Assembly: GCA_018648945.1 (NCBI GenBank)
Contig: JABGQJ010000258.1
Coordinates: forward strand, 1-9,684
Length of the DNA stretch: 9,684 bases
Reading direction: 5' to 3'
DNA from: Victivallales bacterium
GTDB lineage: Bacteria > Verrucomicrobiota > Lentisphaeria > Oligosphaerales > Lenti-02
Positions 1 through 6,551 of the stretch are shown here, in pieces. Below the pieces are notes generated by a model, which was not told where the DNA came from, ran no database searches, and saw nothing but the letters and a program-made list of their open reading frames with translations. Both the position numbers and the translations under genes were made by a program. Positions within the stretch are counted from its first letter, which is position 1. The number at the start of each line of letters is the position of its first letter.

Positions 1-180
1 GCCAGCCAAGCGCCGTTTCAGCAGCGCCCGGAAGCGGGCTTCTGTCTCGGGGGGCACTGGCGCGCTGGTGGAGTCGCCCGCCACATGGTCCAGCAACCAG
101 CGGGCTTCCTGGGCACCATTGCGGATGCCCCGTTCCAGCAGGGCACCGGTGGCGAGGGCCAGCAAGGCATCACGTGGCAT
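1..180 (-). CDS. prmC: PrmC/HemK N-terminal domain, peptide chain release factor glutamine methyltransferase (partial, runs off left edge)
   Basis: This frame stays open from an ATG at 180-178 to the window edge and encodes the first 60 residues. The protein begins MPRDALLALATGALLERGI and continues with an EARWLLDHVAG segment and a final FRALLKRRLAG. These match the N-terminal helical domain of PrmC, where an 'EAELLLAHVLG'-type helix is followed by a conserved 'RRLAGEP' segment just before the methyltransferase core. In the known family, PrmC uses S-adenosylmethionine to N5-methylate the Gln of the GGQ motif in release factors RF1 and RF2 in the cytoplasm. The start is supported by GGAG nine bases upstream of the ATG. 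The Rossmann core with the NPPY motif lies outside the window, so the catalytic part cannot be checked. prmC often follows prfA, but no prfA lies upstream here; the gene is divergent from the plus-strand operon. Identification is from the N-terminal domain only. Confidence 0.8.
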   Translation of the reverse strand, partial: MPRDALLALATGALLERGIRNGAQEARWLLDHVAGDSTSAPVPPETEARFRALLKRRLAG

Positions 181-303
181 GTGGTGGGTCTCCAAGAGAA
201 CAAGGCAGGATGCCCTCGAGTATACCCCAGCCGGTCCAGGCAGCAACCGAAACTGATGGCGGAAGTTTGCATTTGCGGCAACGAACAGTCTCTTTAGGGA
301 AGG

Positions 304-315
304 AACGACGTCGTT
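304..315. promoter_or_regulatory. 12-bp perfect palindrome in the divergent intergenic region
   Basis: AACGACGTCGTT is a perfect 12-bp palindrome between the divergent prmC and the plus-strand operon. Its position and symmetry would suit an operator for a dimeric regulator, but no regulator gene is present in the window and only one copy is seen. GC-rich DNA produces such palindromes by chance now and then. Confidence 0.25.
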
Positions 316-328
316 TCCATAGAATTCG

Positions 329-344
329 CGTGCGGCGACGCACG
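329..344 (+). other. Hairpin with GCGA (GNRA-type) tetraloop in the operon leader
   Basis: CGTGCG (329-334) and CGCACG (339-344) are perfectly complementary and flank the loop GCGA, which fits the GNRA tetraloop pattern. The element lies about 95 bases upstream of the proposed start of the first operon gene, so it could sit in the 5' leader of the mRNA. No U-tract follows, so it is not a classical intrinsic terminator. A role in mRNA stability or regulation is a guess. Confidence 0.3.
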
Positions 345-438
345 GAACGTGCACATTCCCCACTGTTTCTCCGCTGTGGATGGGTTCCCGGCACGGTGCG
401 GGTCTTGCGGGGTGCAGACGAGCGGGGGCAATGGATCC

Positions 439-1140
439 ATGGGTGTGGAGAGACAGGTCGCGGCCTCGCCTCTGGCGGAGCACCCACGACACCATCGACG
501 TCACCAGAAGGGCTGTTTGCACTGGAGCCTGGTGGCCGGGATCGTGCTATTCGTCTTCGGGCTCTCCTTGGCGATCAGCCTCCTTGTCTACGGTCGCCAT
601 CTGCGCAATTCCCTGACGGACAGCGCGCCGACGGAACTAGCGGTCGTCACCCTCGCCAAGGACGAGCAGAAGCAGGTGCGACAGAAGTACGAGCGATTCC
701 TGTCCGCATGCCGGCGGCAGGCGGCCGGGAAGTTCGAGTTCTCCGACCAGGAACTGAACGCAATCCTTGCGGGACTGCCCGAATGCGGGGAGCTTCGCGG
801 ACGAGTGCTGGTTGAGATTGCCAACGGCGTGCCGTGGGTCAAGGCAAGCCTCCCGCTGGATGATACCGGTGTGTCCTGGTTGAAGGGGCGCTACCTGAAT
901 GGTAACTTCCGCTTGGTGGTTCGGTTGGACGAGGACAGCGGCGGACTGGAGATGTTCATTGGCGACGCCGTCGTCAAAGGCGGCAGTCTGCCTCCCTGGT
1001 TACTTCGTCGTGTCCAGAAATTCGCCCTGACGAAGGGGCTCGCAAACGACCGGACCTGGGGCCCACGCATCAAGCAACTGGCAGCCCTGGAATTCGACCT
1101 CGACAAATTGGTGATTCGGACCCAGAAAGGCGAGAAATAG
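439..1140 (+). CDS. Single-pass membrane-anchored protein, YpmS/DUF2140-like appearance, function unknown
   Basis: The predicted product has 233 residues. A short basic, His-rich N-terminus (PRHHRRHQKG, residues 16-25) precedes one transmembrane helix at about residues 31-52. A soluble domain of about 180 residues follows, presumably outside the cytoplasmic membrane. It contains a charged helix (about 72-92), the segment FSDQELNAIL (101-110), a strand pattern ending in SLPL (137-140), and GRYLNG (150-155). An anchor followed by an 'ELNALL'-type motif and paired strands resembles YpmS/DUF2140-type extracytoplasmic proteins, but this is only visual similarity. The frame is open back to a GTG at 349. 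I prefer the ATG at 439 because the upstream segment looks non-coding; a GGGGG run ten bases ahead gives a modest ribosome binding site. The stop at 1138-1140 overlaps the next gene's GTG by one base, so the two are probably translationally coupled. I do not recognise a defined function. Confidence 0.75.
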   Translation: MGVERQVAASPLAEHPRHHRRHQKGCLHWSLVAGIVLFVFGLSLAISLLVYGRHLRNSLTDSAPTELAVVTLAKDEQKQVRQKYERFLSACRRQAAGKFEFSDQELNAILAGLPECGELRGRVLVEIANGVPWVKASLPLDDTGVSWLKGRYLNGNFRLVVRLDEDSGGLEMFIGDAVVKGGSLPPWLLRRVQKFALTKGLANDRTWGPRIKQLAALEFDLDKLVIRTQKGEK

Positions 1141-2411
1141 TGCACTGCATCCCTCGTGTGTCCCTGATTGCGGCCGTCTTGGCAGTATCGAACGTGCAAG
1201 CGCAGGAGCCAGCCGGGGGGAAGCCTGCGGCTGTGCCGAAACCACAGGGCGAGCTGGCCATGGGCCTGCGTCGTCGCGCCAACGAGGCGGCATGGCACGA
1301 TCCCCTGGATTCGGTTCGCCTTGAGCGGCGCCTGCTCACCGAGGCGATCGAGAAGGCTCGGGCCTACTATCTGGCGCAGCAACTGGAGGCAGGCAACTTC
1401 ACCTACGCCCGGAACATCGTCACCGGGGAGCAGGCAACGGACGACAACCAGGTACGGCAGGCTGGCGCCCTGTGGGGGCTGGCCAGCCTCAACCGCGACC
1501 GGCCCGACCTGCCCACAGCGCGGGCCGTGATTCACGGGCTGCTGTTCTTCTACAGCAATAGTCGACCGCTGCATTCCGGCTACACCGGCCCGGTCTATCC
1601 CGGCAGCGACGAGATCAAGACTGGGACAGTCGCGCTTGCCACGCTGGCCATGATCGAGCTGTGGCGGGGCGAGGAAAAGTACCTGACGCGACTTGGCAAA
1701 GGCCAGTGCACGATGTGGGCGAGACACTACCTCAACTACCTTCGGGGCATGGAGATGGAGAACGGCTCATGGGGCAGGCTCTACAAGGTGGAGAAAGCTG
1801 AGCGCGTGGCCGTGTCAAGCGCCTACTACGACGGCGAAGCCCTGCTGGCCTACTGCCGCGCTGCGCGCTACATGGGGCGCAGGGAGCTGATCCCCAGAAT
1901 CGAGAGGATTGCGCCCCTGTTGGCACAGAAGTATACCACGGACGCCTGGCGGCTGGATCCGGACTCGGACCTGACCAAGGGTTTCTTCCAATGGGGCTGC
2001 ATGGCGTTTGCCGAGTATGTGGAGGCGGGGTGGAAGGACGCGGACGTGATGGGGGACGCCTGTCTTGCTCTTGCCTGGTGGCAGATCCACGAGCGCAAGG
2101 TGGAGACGCTGCGGGGCAATACCGCCTACGCCGTCGAGGGCCTGCTGGCCGCCTACAAGGTAGCCAAGATGCGTGGCAACACCAAGGCCATGCAGAGCTT
2201 GCGCCCCGTCATTGAGCGGTTGCTGGTGCAGCAGATCTCTACCCAGGTGGGGGGACCGCTGATGAAATACAGTCGTTTCCTCGCCAGCAACCAATACCAA
2301 CTGGACTGTGTCGGGGGAATCATGGCCTCGGCGTCAAGCGGGCAGGTTCGCATCGATGTCGTACAGCACCAGGTACACGCGATGCTGATGGCTCTGGAAA
2401 TCCTCTACTAG
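1140..2411 (+). CDS. Exported predicted alpha/alpha-toroid protein, function unknown
   Basis: The product has 423 residues. It begins with a likely Sec signal peptide: a hydrophobic stretch at about residues 8-18 and a cleavage site after VQA (residue 21). The mature part is almost entirely helical. Repeating aromatic and alanine-rich helix pairs include DDNQVRQAGALWGL (101-114), GTVALATLAMIEL, YYDGEALLAYCRAARYMG, FFQWGCMAFAEYVE and a closing VVQHQVHAMLMALEIL. Such patterns are characteristic of six-hairpin (alpha/alpha)6 toroids, as in glucuronyl C5-epimerase C-terminal domains, polysaccharide lyases and several glycoside hydrolase families. I cannot assign a family or name catalytic residues. 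The GTG start shares its G with the preceding TAG stop and follows an AGGCGAG motif six bases upstream, which favours this start. The thioredoxin lipoprotein gene follows after 11 bases. With a secreted glycosidase further downstream, a role in carbohydrate or envelope polymer modification is plausible but inferred. Confidence 0.8.
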   Translation: MHCIPRVSLIAAVLAVSNVQAQEPAGGKPAAVPKPQGELAMGLRRRANEAAWHDPLDSVRLERRLLTEAIEKARAYYLAQQLEAGNFTYARNIVTGEQATDDNQVRQAGALWGLASLNRDRPDLPTARAVIHGLLFFYSNSRPLHSGYTGPVYPGSDEIKTGTVALATLAMIELWRGEEKYLTRLGKGQCTMWARHYLNYLRGMEMENGSWGRLYKVEKAERVAVSSAYYDGEALLAYCRAARYMGRRELIPRIERIAPLLAQKYTTDAWRLDPDSDLTKGFFQWGCMAFAEYVEAGWKDADVMGDACLALAWWQIHERKVETLRGNTAYAVEGLLAAYKVAKMRGNTKAMQSLRPVIERLLVQQISTQVGGPLMKYSRFLASNQYQLDCVGGIMASASSGQVRIDVVQHQVHAMLMALEILY

Positions 2412-2422
2412 GGAGTCGAACG

Positions 2423-2857
2423 ATGGACAAGGCAACACTGGCGTGGACGAGAACACGGCGCATGGCCGTTGGCATGGCGGTGCTCTTCGGGGCACTGCTG
2501 ACAGGGTGCGCATCCGTGGATTCGGGAGCGCGGTCCGGCCGGTTCGAGCCTTTGCCAGCAGGGGGCTTTGAGCAAGTGTCGCGGGGTACGTCCGGGCCTG
2601 CTGTCCTCCTCTTCCAGTCGGAGCGCTGTCCGTATTGCCGGGCCGTGATGCGCTCGGTGCGGAAGGGGGTCGCCAAAGGCAAGCCGTGGACTGTCTACAC
2701 GGTGGACGTACGCCAGGATCCAGTCTTGCGCCAGCAGCTGGGCGTGGGCCCTGTGCCCTGCCTCATCTACTTCAAGAACGGCCAGGAAGTGGACCGAAGC
2801 ACGGGGTGGCGGCCAAGCATCTCCCTCAAGGGCAAGCTGAACCGGTTCTTCCGCTGA
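2423..2857 (+). CDS. Thioredoxin-fold lipoprotein with CPYC active site
   Basis: The product has 144 residues. A basic N-region (RTRR, 10-13) and hydrophobic segment lead to the lipobox LLTGC, with Cys29 as the lipidated residue. Ala follows Cys29 rather than Asp, so there is no inner-membrane retention signal and outer-membrane placement is likely. The remainder is a thioredoxin-like domain: strand AVLLFQSERCPYC with the Cys69/Cys72 pair, helix, strand WTVYTVDV, helix QDPVLRQQLGV, then the cis-proline loop GPVPCLIYF (Pro112) and KNGQEVDRSTGW. CPYC is the dithiol motif usual in glutaredoxins, and a third Cys (113) directly follows the cis-proline. Such proteins exchange disulfides outside the cytoplasm; the partner here is unknown. 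The ATG at 2423 has GGGAG seven bases upstream. An ATG at codon 14 would still keep the lipobox but has no better ribosome binding site. Confidence 0.9.
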   Translation: MDKATLAWTRTRRMAVGMAVLFGALLTGCASVDSGARSGRFEPLPAGGFEQVSRGTSGPAVLLFQSERCPYCRAVMRSVRKGVAKGKPWTVYTVDVRQDPVLRQQLGVGPVPCLIYFKNGQEVDRSTGWRPSISLKGKLNRFFR

Positions 2858-2916
2858 ACGACATGCCCTGATTCCTCGTGGACTGGGCGGGAGGGCACAC
2901 CCAGGAGCCCAATGTC

Positions 2917-5900
2917 ATGTTGCGTTCGCTTGTCCTAGTCGGGCTGATGGCGGCCACGGGTACCGTCCGTGCAGGGCTGGTGCCGTTGTCGTCGGTGGAA
3001 TGCATCCGGAATGGCGGCATCGAGCTGATGGGGGAGCCGGGCCTGGCGACTGCCTGGGCGCCTCGGGGTGACCTCCCGGGCGGGGTGGAACTGGGAGTTG
3101 CCCAAGGGGCGGCCCGAACGGGCGAGCGGTGCCTGCACTTCCGAAGCCTGGCCGAGCAAGACCGACCGTGGTTCTGGTGGGAACAGGCCATGTCCCTCTC
3201 CCCCGGCATGCATCGCTTCCGGGCTGCCGTGCGGAGCAGGGGCCTCGCCCGCGGGGGCGTCGTCATCCTGAACGGCATAAACCGGGAAGGCAAGCGAGTC
3301 TTCCGCAAGACCTTGGCGGCATTCCCCCGGAACCAGGAAGGATGGCTCGAACTCCGCGCCGAGGTCGTGGTCCCGGCCGAAGTCGTGCGGGGCACGCTGC
3401 AATTCTCCATGCACGGCGCGGGGGAGGCCTGGATCGACGATGTTTCCCTGGCCCGTCCACTGCTGCCCAGCGCTCTGCCGTTGGCGGCCAGCCGCGTCTA
3501 TCCGGTGCGACTCGTGACCAAGAGCCCGGTGCGGGTCGATGGCGGTATCGGGGATTGGCAGGGCGTGCCCCGCAGCCTGGTGCGCCAGGCCTATCAGGTG
3601 TCCCAAGCCGAGGCAATCGTGATGGATCAGGAGGCATCCCGGGGGTCGTCGGACCTGAGTTTCGGGCTGGCCTTGCAGGCGGATGCCTCGGCACTGTATC
3701 TGCTGGTGGAGGTGCGGGACGATGTGCGCCGGACACGCCGGCCCTTCTGGCAGGGCGATAGCGTGCAGATCGCGTTCGATCCTCTTGATGCGCGGTCGGC
3801 AAAGGGGTTCGGCCCGGGCGATGTGGCCTTCTCGCTGGTTCCCACCGGCGCAGGGCTGGTGTTCCACGGGGAGCACCCCACCAGTTGGCGACAGCGCCCC
3901 CCAAGCGTGCAGACCGCCCATCGCGACCGCCCCGGCGGCTACGTCTGCGAAATGGCGTTGCCATGGGCCGCGCTCGGCGGCGCCCCCCCCGTCTCGGGCG
4001 CGCGTCTCGGGCTCTGCGTGGTAGTGAATGACAACGATGGGCGAGGCCGCAAGTGGGCGCAATGGACACCGGGAATCAGCCAGGGAAAGCGCCCGGAGCT
4101 GTTCGGCACGGTGCTGGTGACGACAGGCGAGATCGCAGCCCATGTGCGGCCCAGCGGCGCAGTGATGACCGACACCCGCCCCGTCGCTTTCCAGTTGACC
4201 CTCGCCAATCTCGGCGACACCCCCCGGCAGTTGCCCCTGAGCATCTCTCTGGATAGCGAGCAGGTCACCGACCGGCGAACGGTCACTGTCCCCCCAGGGA
4301 TTCTGCAACTGCCTCTGGTCTACGCCTCCGGCTCGATCCCGGCTGGCGAGCATGTGCTGCACGTGCGCGGCCCCGGCGTCGCGACCCGGGCGGAAGTCCA
4401 GGTCGCGCCACTTCGCGCCATCTTGGCGGAAACCAGAGGGCGACTGGCGAAGCTCGGGAAGCTGGCTGAGGAACTGAGCCAGTTGGTGACGCAAGGCAGG
4501 GGCGCCAAGTTGGACATGGCATACCCGGACGCGACCCTGACGGTGGCCGAGCACTTCCTGCGCTGGATCCCGGCCGATCTCGCGCGCGAAGGGCATGAGG
4601 AACTGGCCCGGCGAGAAGCGGAGCGGCTGGAGGAATGCGTGGTGGCCGCCACAACCGAGGCCAGGGCCATCCTGGCCCAGCCCGGGCGGCACCACGAGCG
4701 ACGGCCGATCAATGTCCTCGAGGCCGAGCTTCGCGGCGGCAACTGGGAGGTAAAGGGCAGGCCGGTCCTCCTGATCGGGTTCAATCAGTTCGACTTCGAC
4801 CACCTGGCCGACTTGCCGCGCCTGGGAGGGAACCTCAATACCATGGGGGGCGGTGCCGCCGCCTGGTGCTTGCGCGACTCGCCAGTATTCGATACCAGCT
4901 ACACGGACGAGTTGCGGGAGCGCGTCGGCAAAGCCGCCCGTCTCGGAATCCGCGCCAACTTCCTCTTTGGTCACCGCATGCCAGCTTGGGCACACAGGAA
5001 GTGGCCCGACATCGCGGCCGCCGAAGGGCACTTCATGTACTATGACATCAGCCACCCCGAGGCCGTGCGCCTGACCTGCCAGGTGGCCGAGACCGTGGCC
5101 CGGGCCGTGGGCGATCTCCCCGGCACCACCTGCTACGACCTCTGGAACGAGGCGGCCTTCAGCCGCATGTCACCCCGCGCGTTGGCTTCGTTCCGCTCGG
5201 CGATGGCGGCCAAGTACGGGGATATCGCCGTGCTGAATGCCAGCTGGGGCACGGACCATGCCACGTTCGACACGGTCCAGGCCGTAACCCGCGACCCCGG
5301 GCAACCAGCGGCGTACATGGATTGGGTCCGCTGGAACAACAAGCGGTTCAGTGGCTTCATCGAAGCCATGCGCAGTGCGGTTCGGCGCGGTGATCCGGAT
5401 GCCCTGACCAATGTGAAGCTCTCGAACGAAGCGGCGGTCGTGGGAAGCCTGAACCACGCCTTCCGGCCCCAGGCGACCAGTCGCCACAACATGGGGGTGG
5501 ATCGGTTCGCCCTGGCACAGCAACTCGAACTACAGGGCTGCGACACCCGACCCACCCTCCATTCGCCAGACTATGCCTTCGCCTGGCGCTACCCCGGCAT
5601 GGCCTACGACCTGCAACGCTCCATGGCCCCGAACAAGCCGATCAACGACTCCGAATGGCATGGCGTACAGACCGTCTATTTCGAGAACCCCGACCAGCCA
5701 GCCGCCTTCCTCCATGCCTCGCTCTGGTTCAGCTACCTGCATGGCATGGACATGAACGTCACCTGGTGGTGGTCGCGCAACGGCTCCTCGCCTCGGGCCA
5801 AGTGGTTTGAGGGCAGCCTGCTGGCCCAGCCGCAACTCCTGGATGCCTGGGCGCGGAACAGCATTGAGGTCCAGCGCTTCTCCCGCGAGATCGTGGCCTT

Positions 5901-6528
5901 TCAGGAAGCGCCGGCCCGCATCCGCCTCCTCTTCTCCAAGCCATCTGCCGTGCTCGATCTGGACTACCTGGATTGCCTGCGGGAAACCTACGAAGCTCTG
6001 CACTGGCTTGGCCGCCACATTGGCTTCGTCACGGAGGAGCAACTTCTGGCCGGTCCGGTCCGCTGCAACCTGCTGGTGATTCCCGCCGCCAGACACGCCT
6101 CCCCCGGCGTCCGCGAAGCGATCGACCAGCTTGCCAAGGGCGGCACCAAAGTGATCCGGGTCGGCGCAGGAACGCTCTCCCTGACTCCCACGGGCAGACC
6201 GTGGCCCAACAACGCCCAACCAGGGCAACCGGTCGCCAAGCGGCTGCCCGCCGCCGAATGGTCGCGTCTGGTGGACAGGGCCTGTGGCGTGGACGAGTGG
6301 CGGGCGGTGGGGCCGGATGGGACGACCAGCCACCCCGTGGAATTCCGCACCGTGCGGGTGCGCGAACAGCTGTTCGGCTACCTGATCGGACTCGGCCGGG
6401 AGCGCACGACCATCCGCCTGTTCCGAGGAAACCGACCGGCGCGCTGGACCAAATTGAGAACGCACGCGCAGGGACGGGGCGAGATCGTCGTCGAACCCTA
6501 CGACGTTCACCTCCTAGACCTGGACTGA
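2917..6528 (+). CDS. Secreted multidomain GH42-like glycoside hydrolase (beta-galactosidase superfamily)
   Basis: The product has 1203 residues from the ATG at 2917. A signal peptide (MLRSLVLVGLMAATGTVRA, cleavage after Ala19) argues for export. An in-frame GTG at 2878 would put 13 polar residues ahead of it; AGGAG nine bases before 2917 supports the ATG. Domains in order are as follows. A CBM4/9-type jelly roll spans about 28-180 and ends near AWIDDVSL. A CBM9-like domain spans about 194-402 (VDGGIGDW, LYLLVEVRDD, GGYVCEMALPW, ELFGTVLV). An Ig-like beta module covers 410-505 and a helical linker 508-596. A (beta/alpha)8 domain starts at about 597. Glu745 in YDLWNEAAF is the likely acid/base and Glu913 in INDSEWHG the likely nucleophile. 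Their 168-residue spacing is close to the 171 of the Thermus A4 GH42 enzyme (Glu141/Glu312). A GATase-like trimerisation domain (about 1004-1095) and a terminal beta region follow. The family hydrolyses beta-galactosides and related sugars; the actual substrate is unknown. Confidence 0.88.
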   Translation: MLRSLVLVGLMAATGTVRAGLVPLSSVECIRNGGIELMGEPGLATAWAPRGDLPGGVELGVAQGAARTGERCLHFRSLAEQDRPWFWWEQAMSLSPGMHRFRAAVRSRGLARGGVVILNGINREGKRVFRKTLAAFPRNQEGWLELRAEVVVPAEVVRGTLQFSMHGAGEAWIDDVSLARPLLPSALPLAASRVYPVRLVTKSPVRVDGGIGDWQGVPRSLVRQAYQVSQAEAIVMDQEASRGSSDLSFGLALQADASALYLLVEVRDDVRRTRRPFWQGDSVQIAFDPLDARSAKGFGPGDVAFSLVPTGAGLVFHGEHPTSWRQRPPSVQTAHRDRPGGYVCEMALPWAALGGAPPVSGARLGLCVVVNDNDGRGRKWAQWTPGISQGKRPELFGTVLVTTGEIAAHVRPSGAVMTDTRPVAFQLTLANLGDTPRQLPLSISLDSEQVTDRRTVTVPPGILQLPLVYASGSIPAGEHVLHVRGPGVATRAEVQVAPLRAILAETRGRLAKLGKLAEELSQLVTQGRGAKLDMAYPDATLTVAEHFLRWIPADLAREGHEELARREAERLEECVVAATTEARAILAQPGRHHERRPINVLEAELRGGNWEVKGRPVLLIGFNQFDFDHLADLPRLGGNLNTMGGGAAAWCLRDSPVFDTSYTDELRERVGKAARLGIRANFLFGHRMPAWAHRKWPDIAAAEGHFMYYDISHPEAVRLTCQVAETVARAVGDLPGTTCYDLWNEAAFSRMSPRALASFRSAMAAKYGDIAVLNASWGTDHATFDTVQAVTRDPGQPAAYMDWVRWNNKRFSGFIEAMRSAVRRGDPDALTNVKLSNEAAVVGSLNHAFRPQATSRHNMGVDRFALAQQLELQGCDTRPTLHSPDYAFAWRYPGMAYDLQRSMAPNKPINDSEWHGVQTVYFENPDQPAAFLHASLWFSYLHGMDMNVTWWWSRNGSSPRAKWFEGSLLAQPQLLDAWARNSIEVQRFSREIVAFQEAPARIRLLFSKPSAVLDLDYLDCLRETYEALHWLGRHIGFVTEEQLLAGPVRCNLLVIPAARHASPGVREAIDQLAKGGTKVIRVGAGTLSLTPTGRPWPNNAQPGQPVAKRLPAAEWSRLVDRACGVDEWRAVGPDGTTSHPVEFRTVRVREQLFGYLIGLGRERTTIRLFRGNRPARWTKLRTHAQGRGEIVVEPYDVHLLDLD

Positions 6529-6533
6529 GAAAG

Positions 6534-6549
6534 AGTGGCTCGGGCCACT
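6534..6549. terminator. Hairpin between convergent genes, candidate bidirectional terminator
   Basis: AGTGGC (6534-6539) and GCCACT (6544-6549) form a perfect 6-bp stem with a 4-base loop, TCGG. It lies in the 23-base gap between the glycosidase stop and the stop of the convergent HEAT-repeat gene. Read on the minus strand, the stem is followed by CTTTCTC, a weak pyrimidine tract. On the plus strand there is no U-tract. The location favours termination, but the stem is short. Confidence 0.4.
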
Positions 6550-6551
6550 GC

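Noticed and set aside
349..438. N-terminal extension of the first operon gene from a GTG at 349
   Set aside because: The extra 30 residues would put a Cys- and Gly-rich stretch before the membrane anchor and overlap the leader region; no ribosome binding site supports it. It cannot be fully excluded.
174..815. Plus-strand frame of 213 codons overlapping the first operon gene
   Set aside because: It competes with the frame that has a clear transmembrane helix and is coupled to the next gene, and its own translation is Arg/Gly-rich without structure.
2935..5055. Open reading frame of 706 codons on the minus strand
   Set aside because: It lies fully antisense to the glycosidase, whose domains and catalytic motifs are recognisable. 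Its translation has no family features and a composition typical of GC-rich antisense frames.
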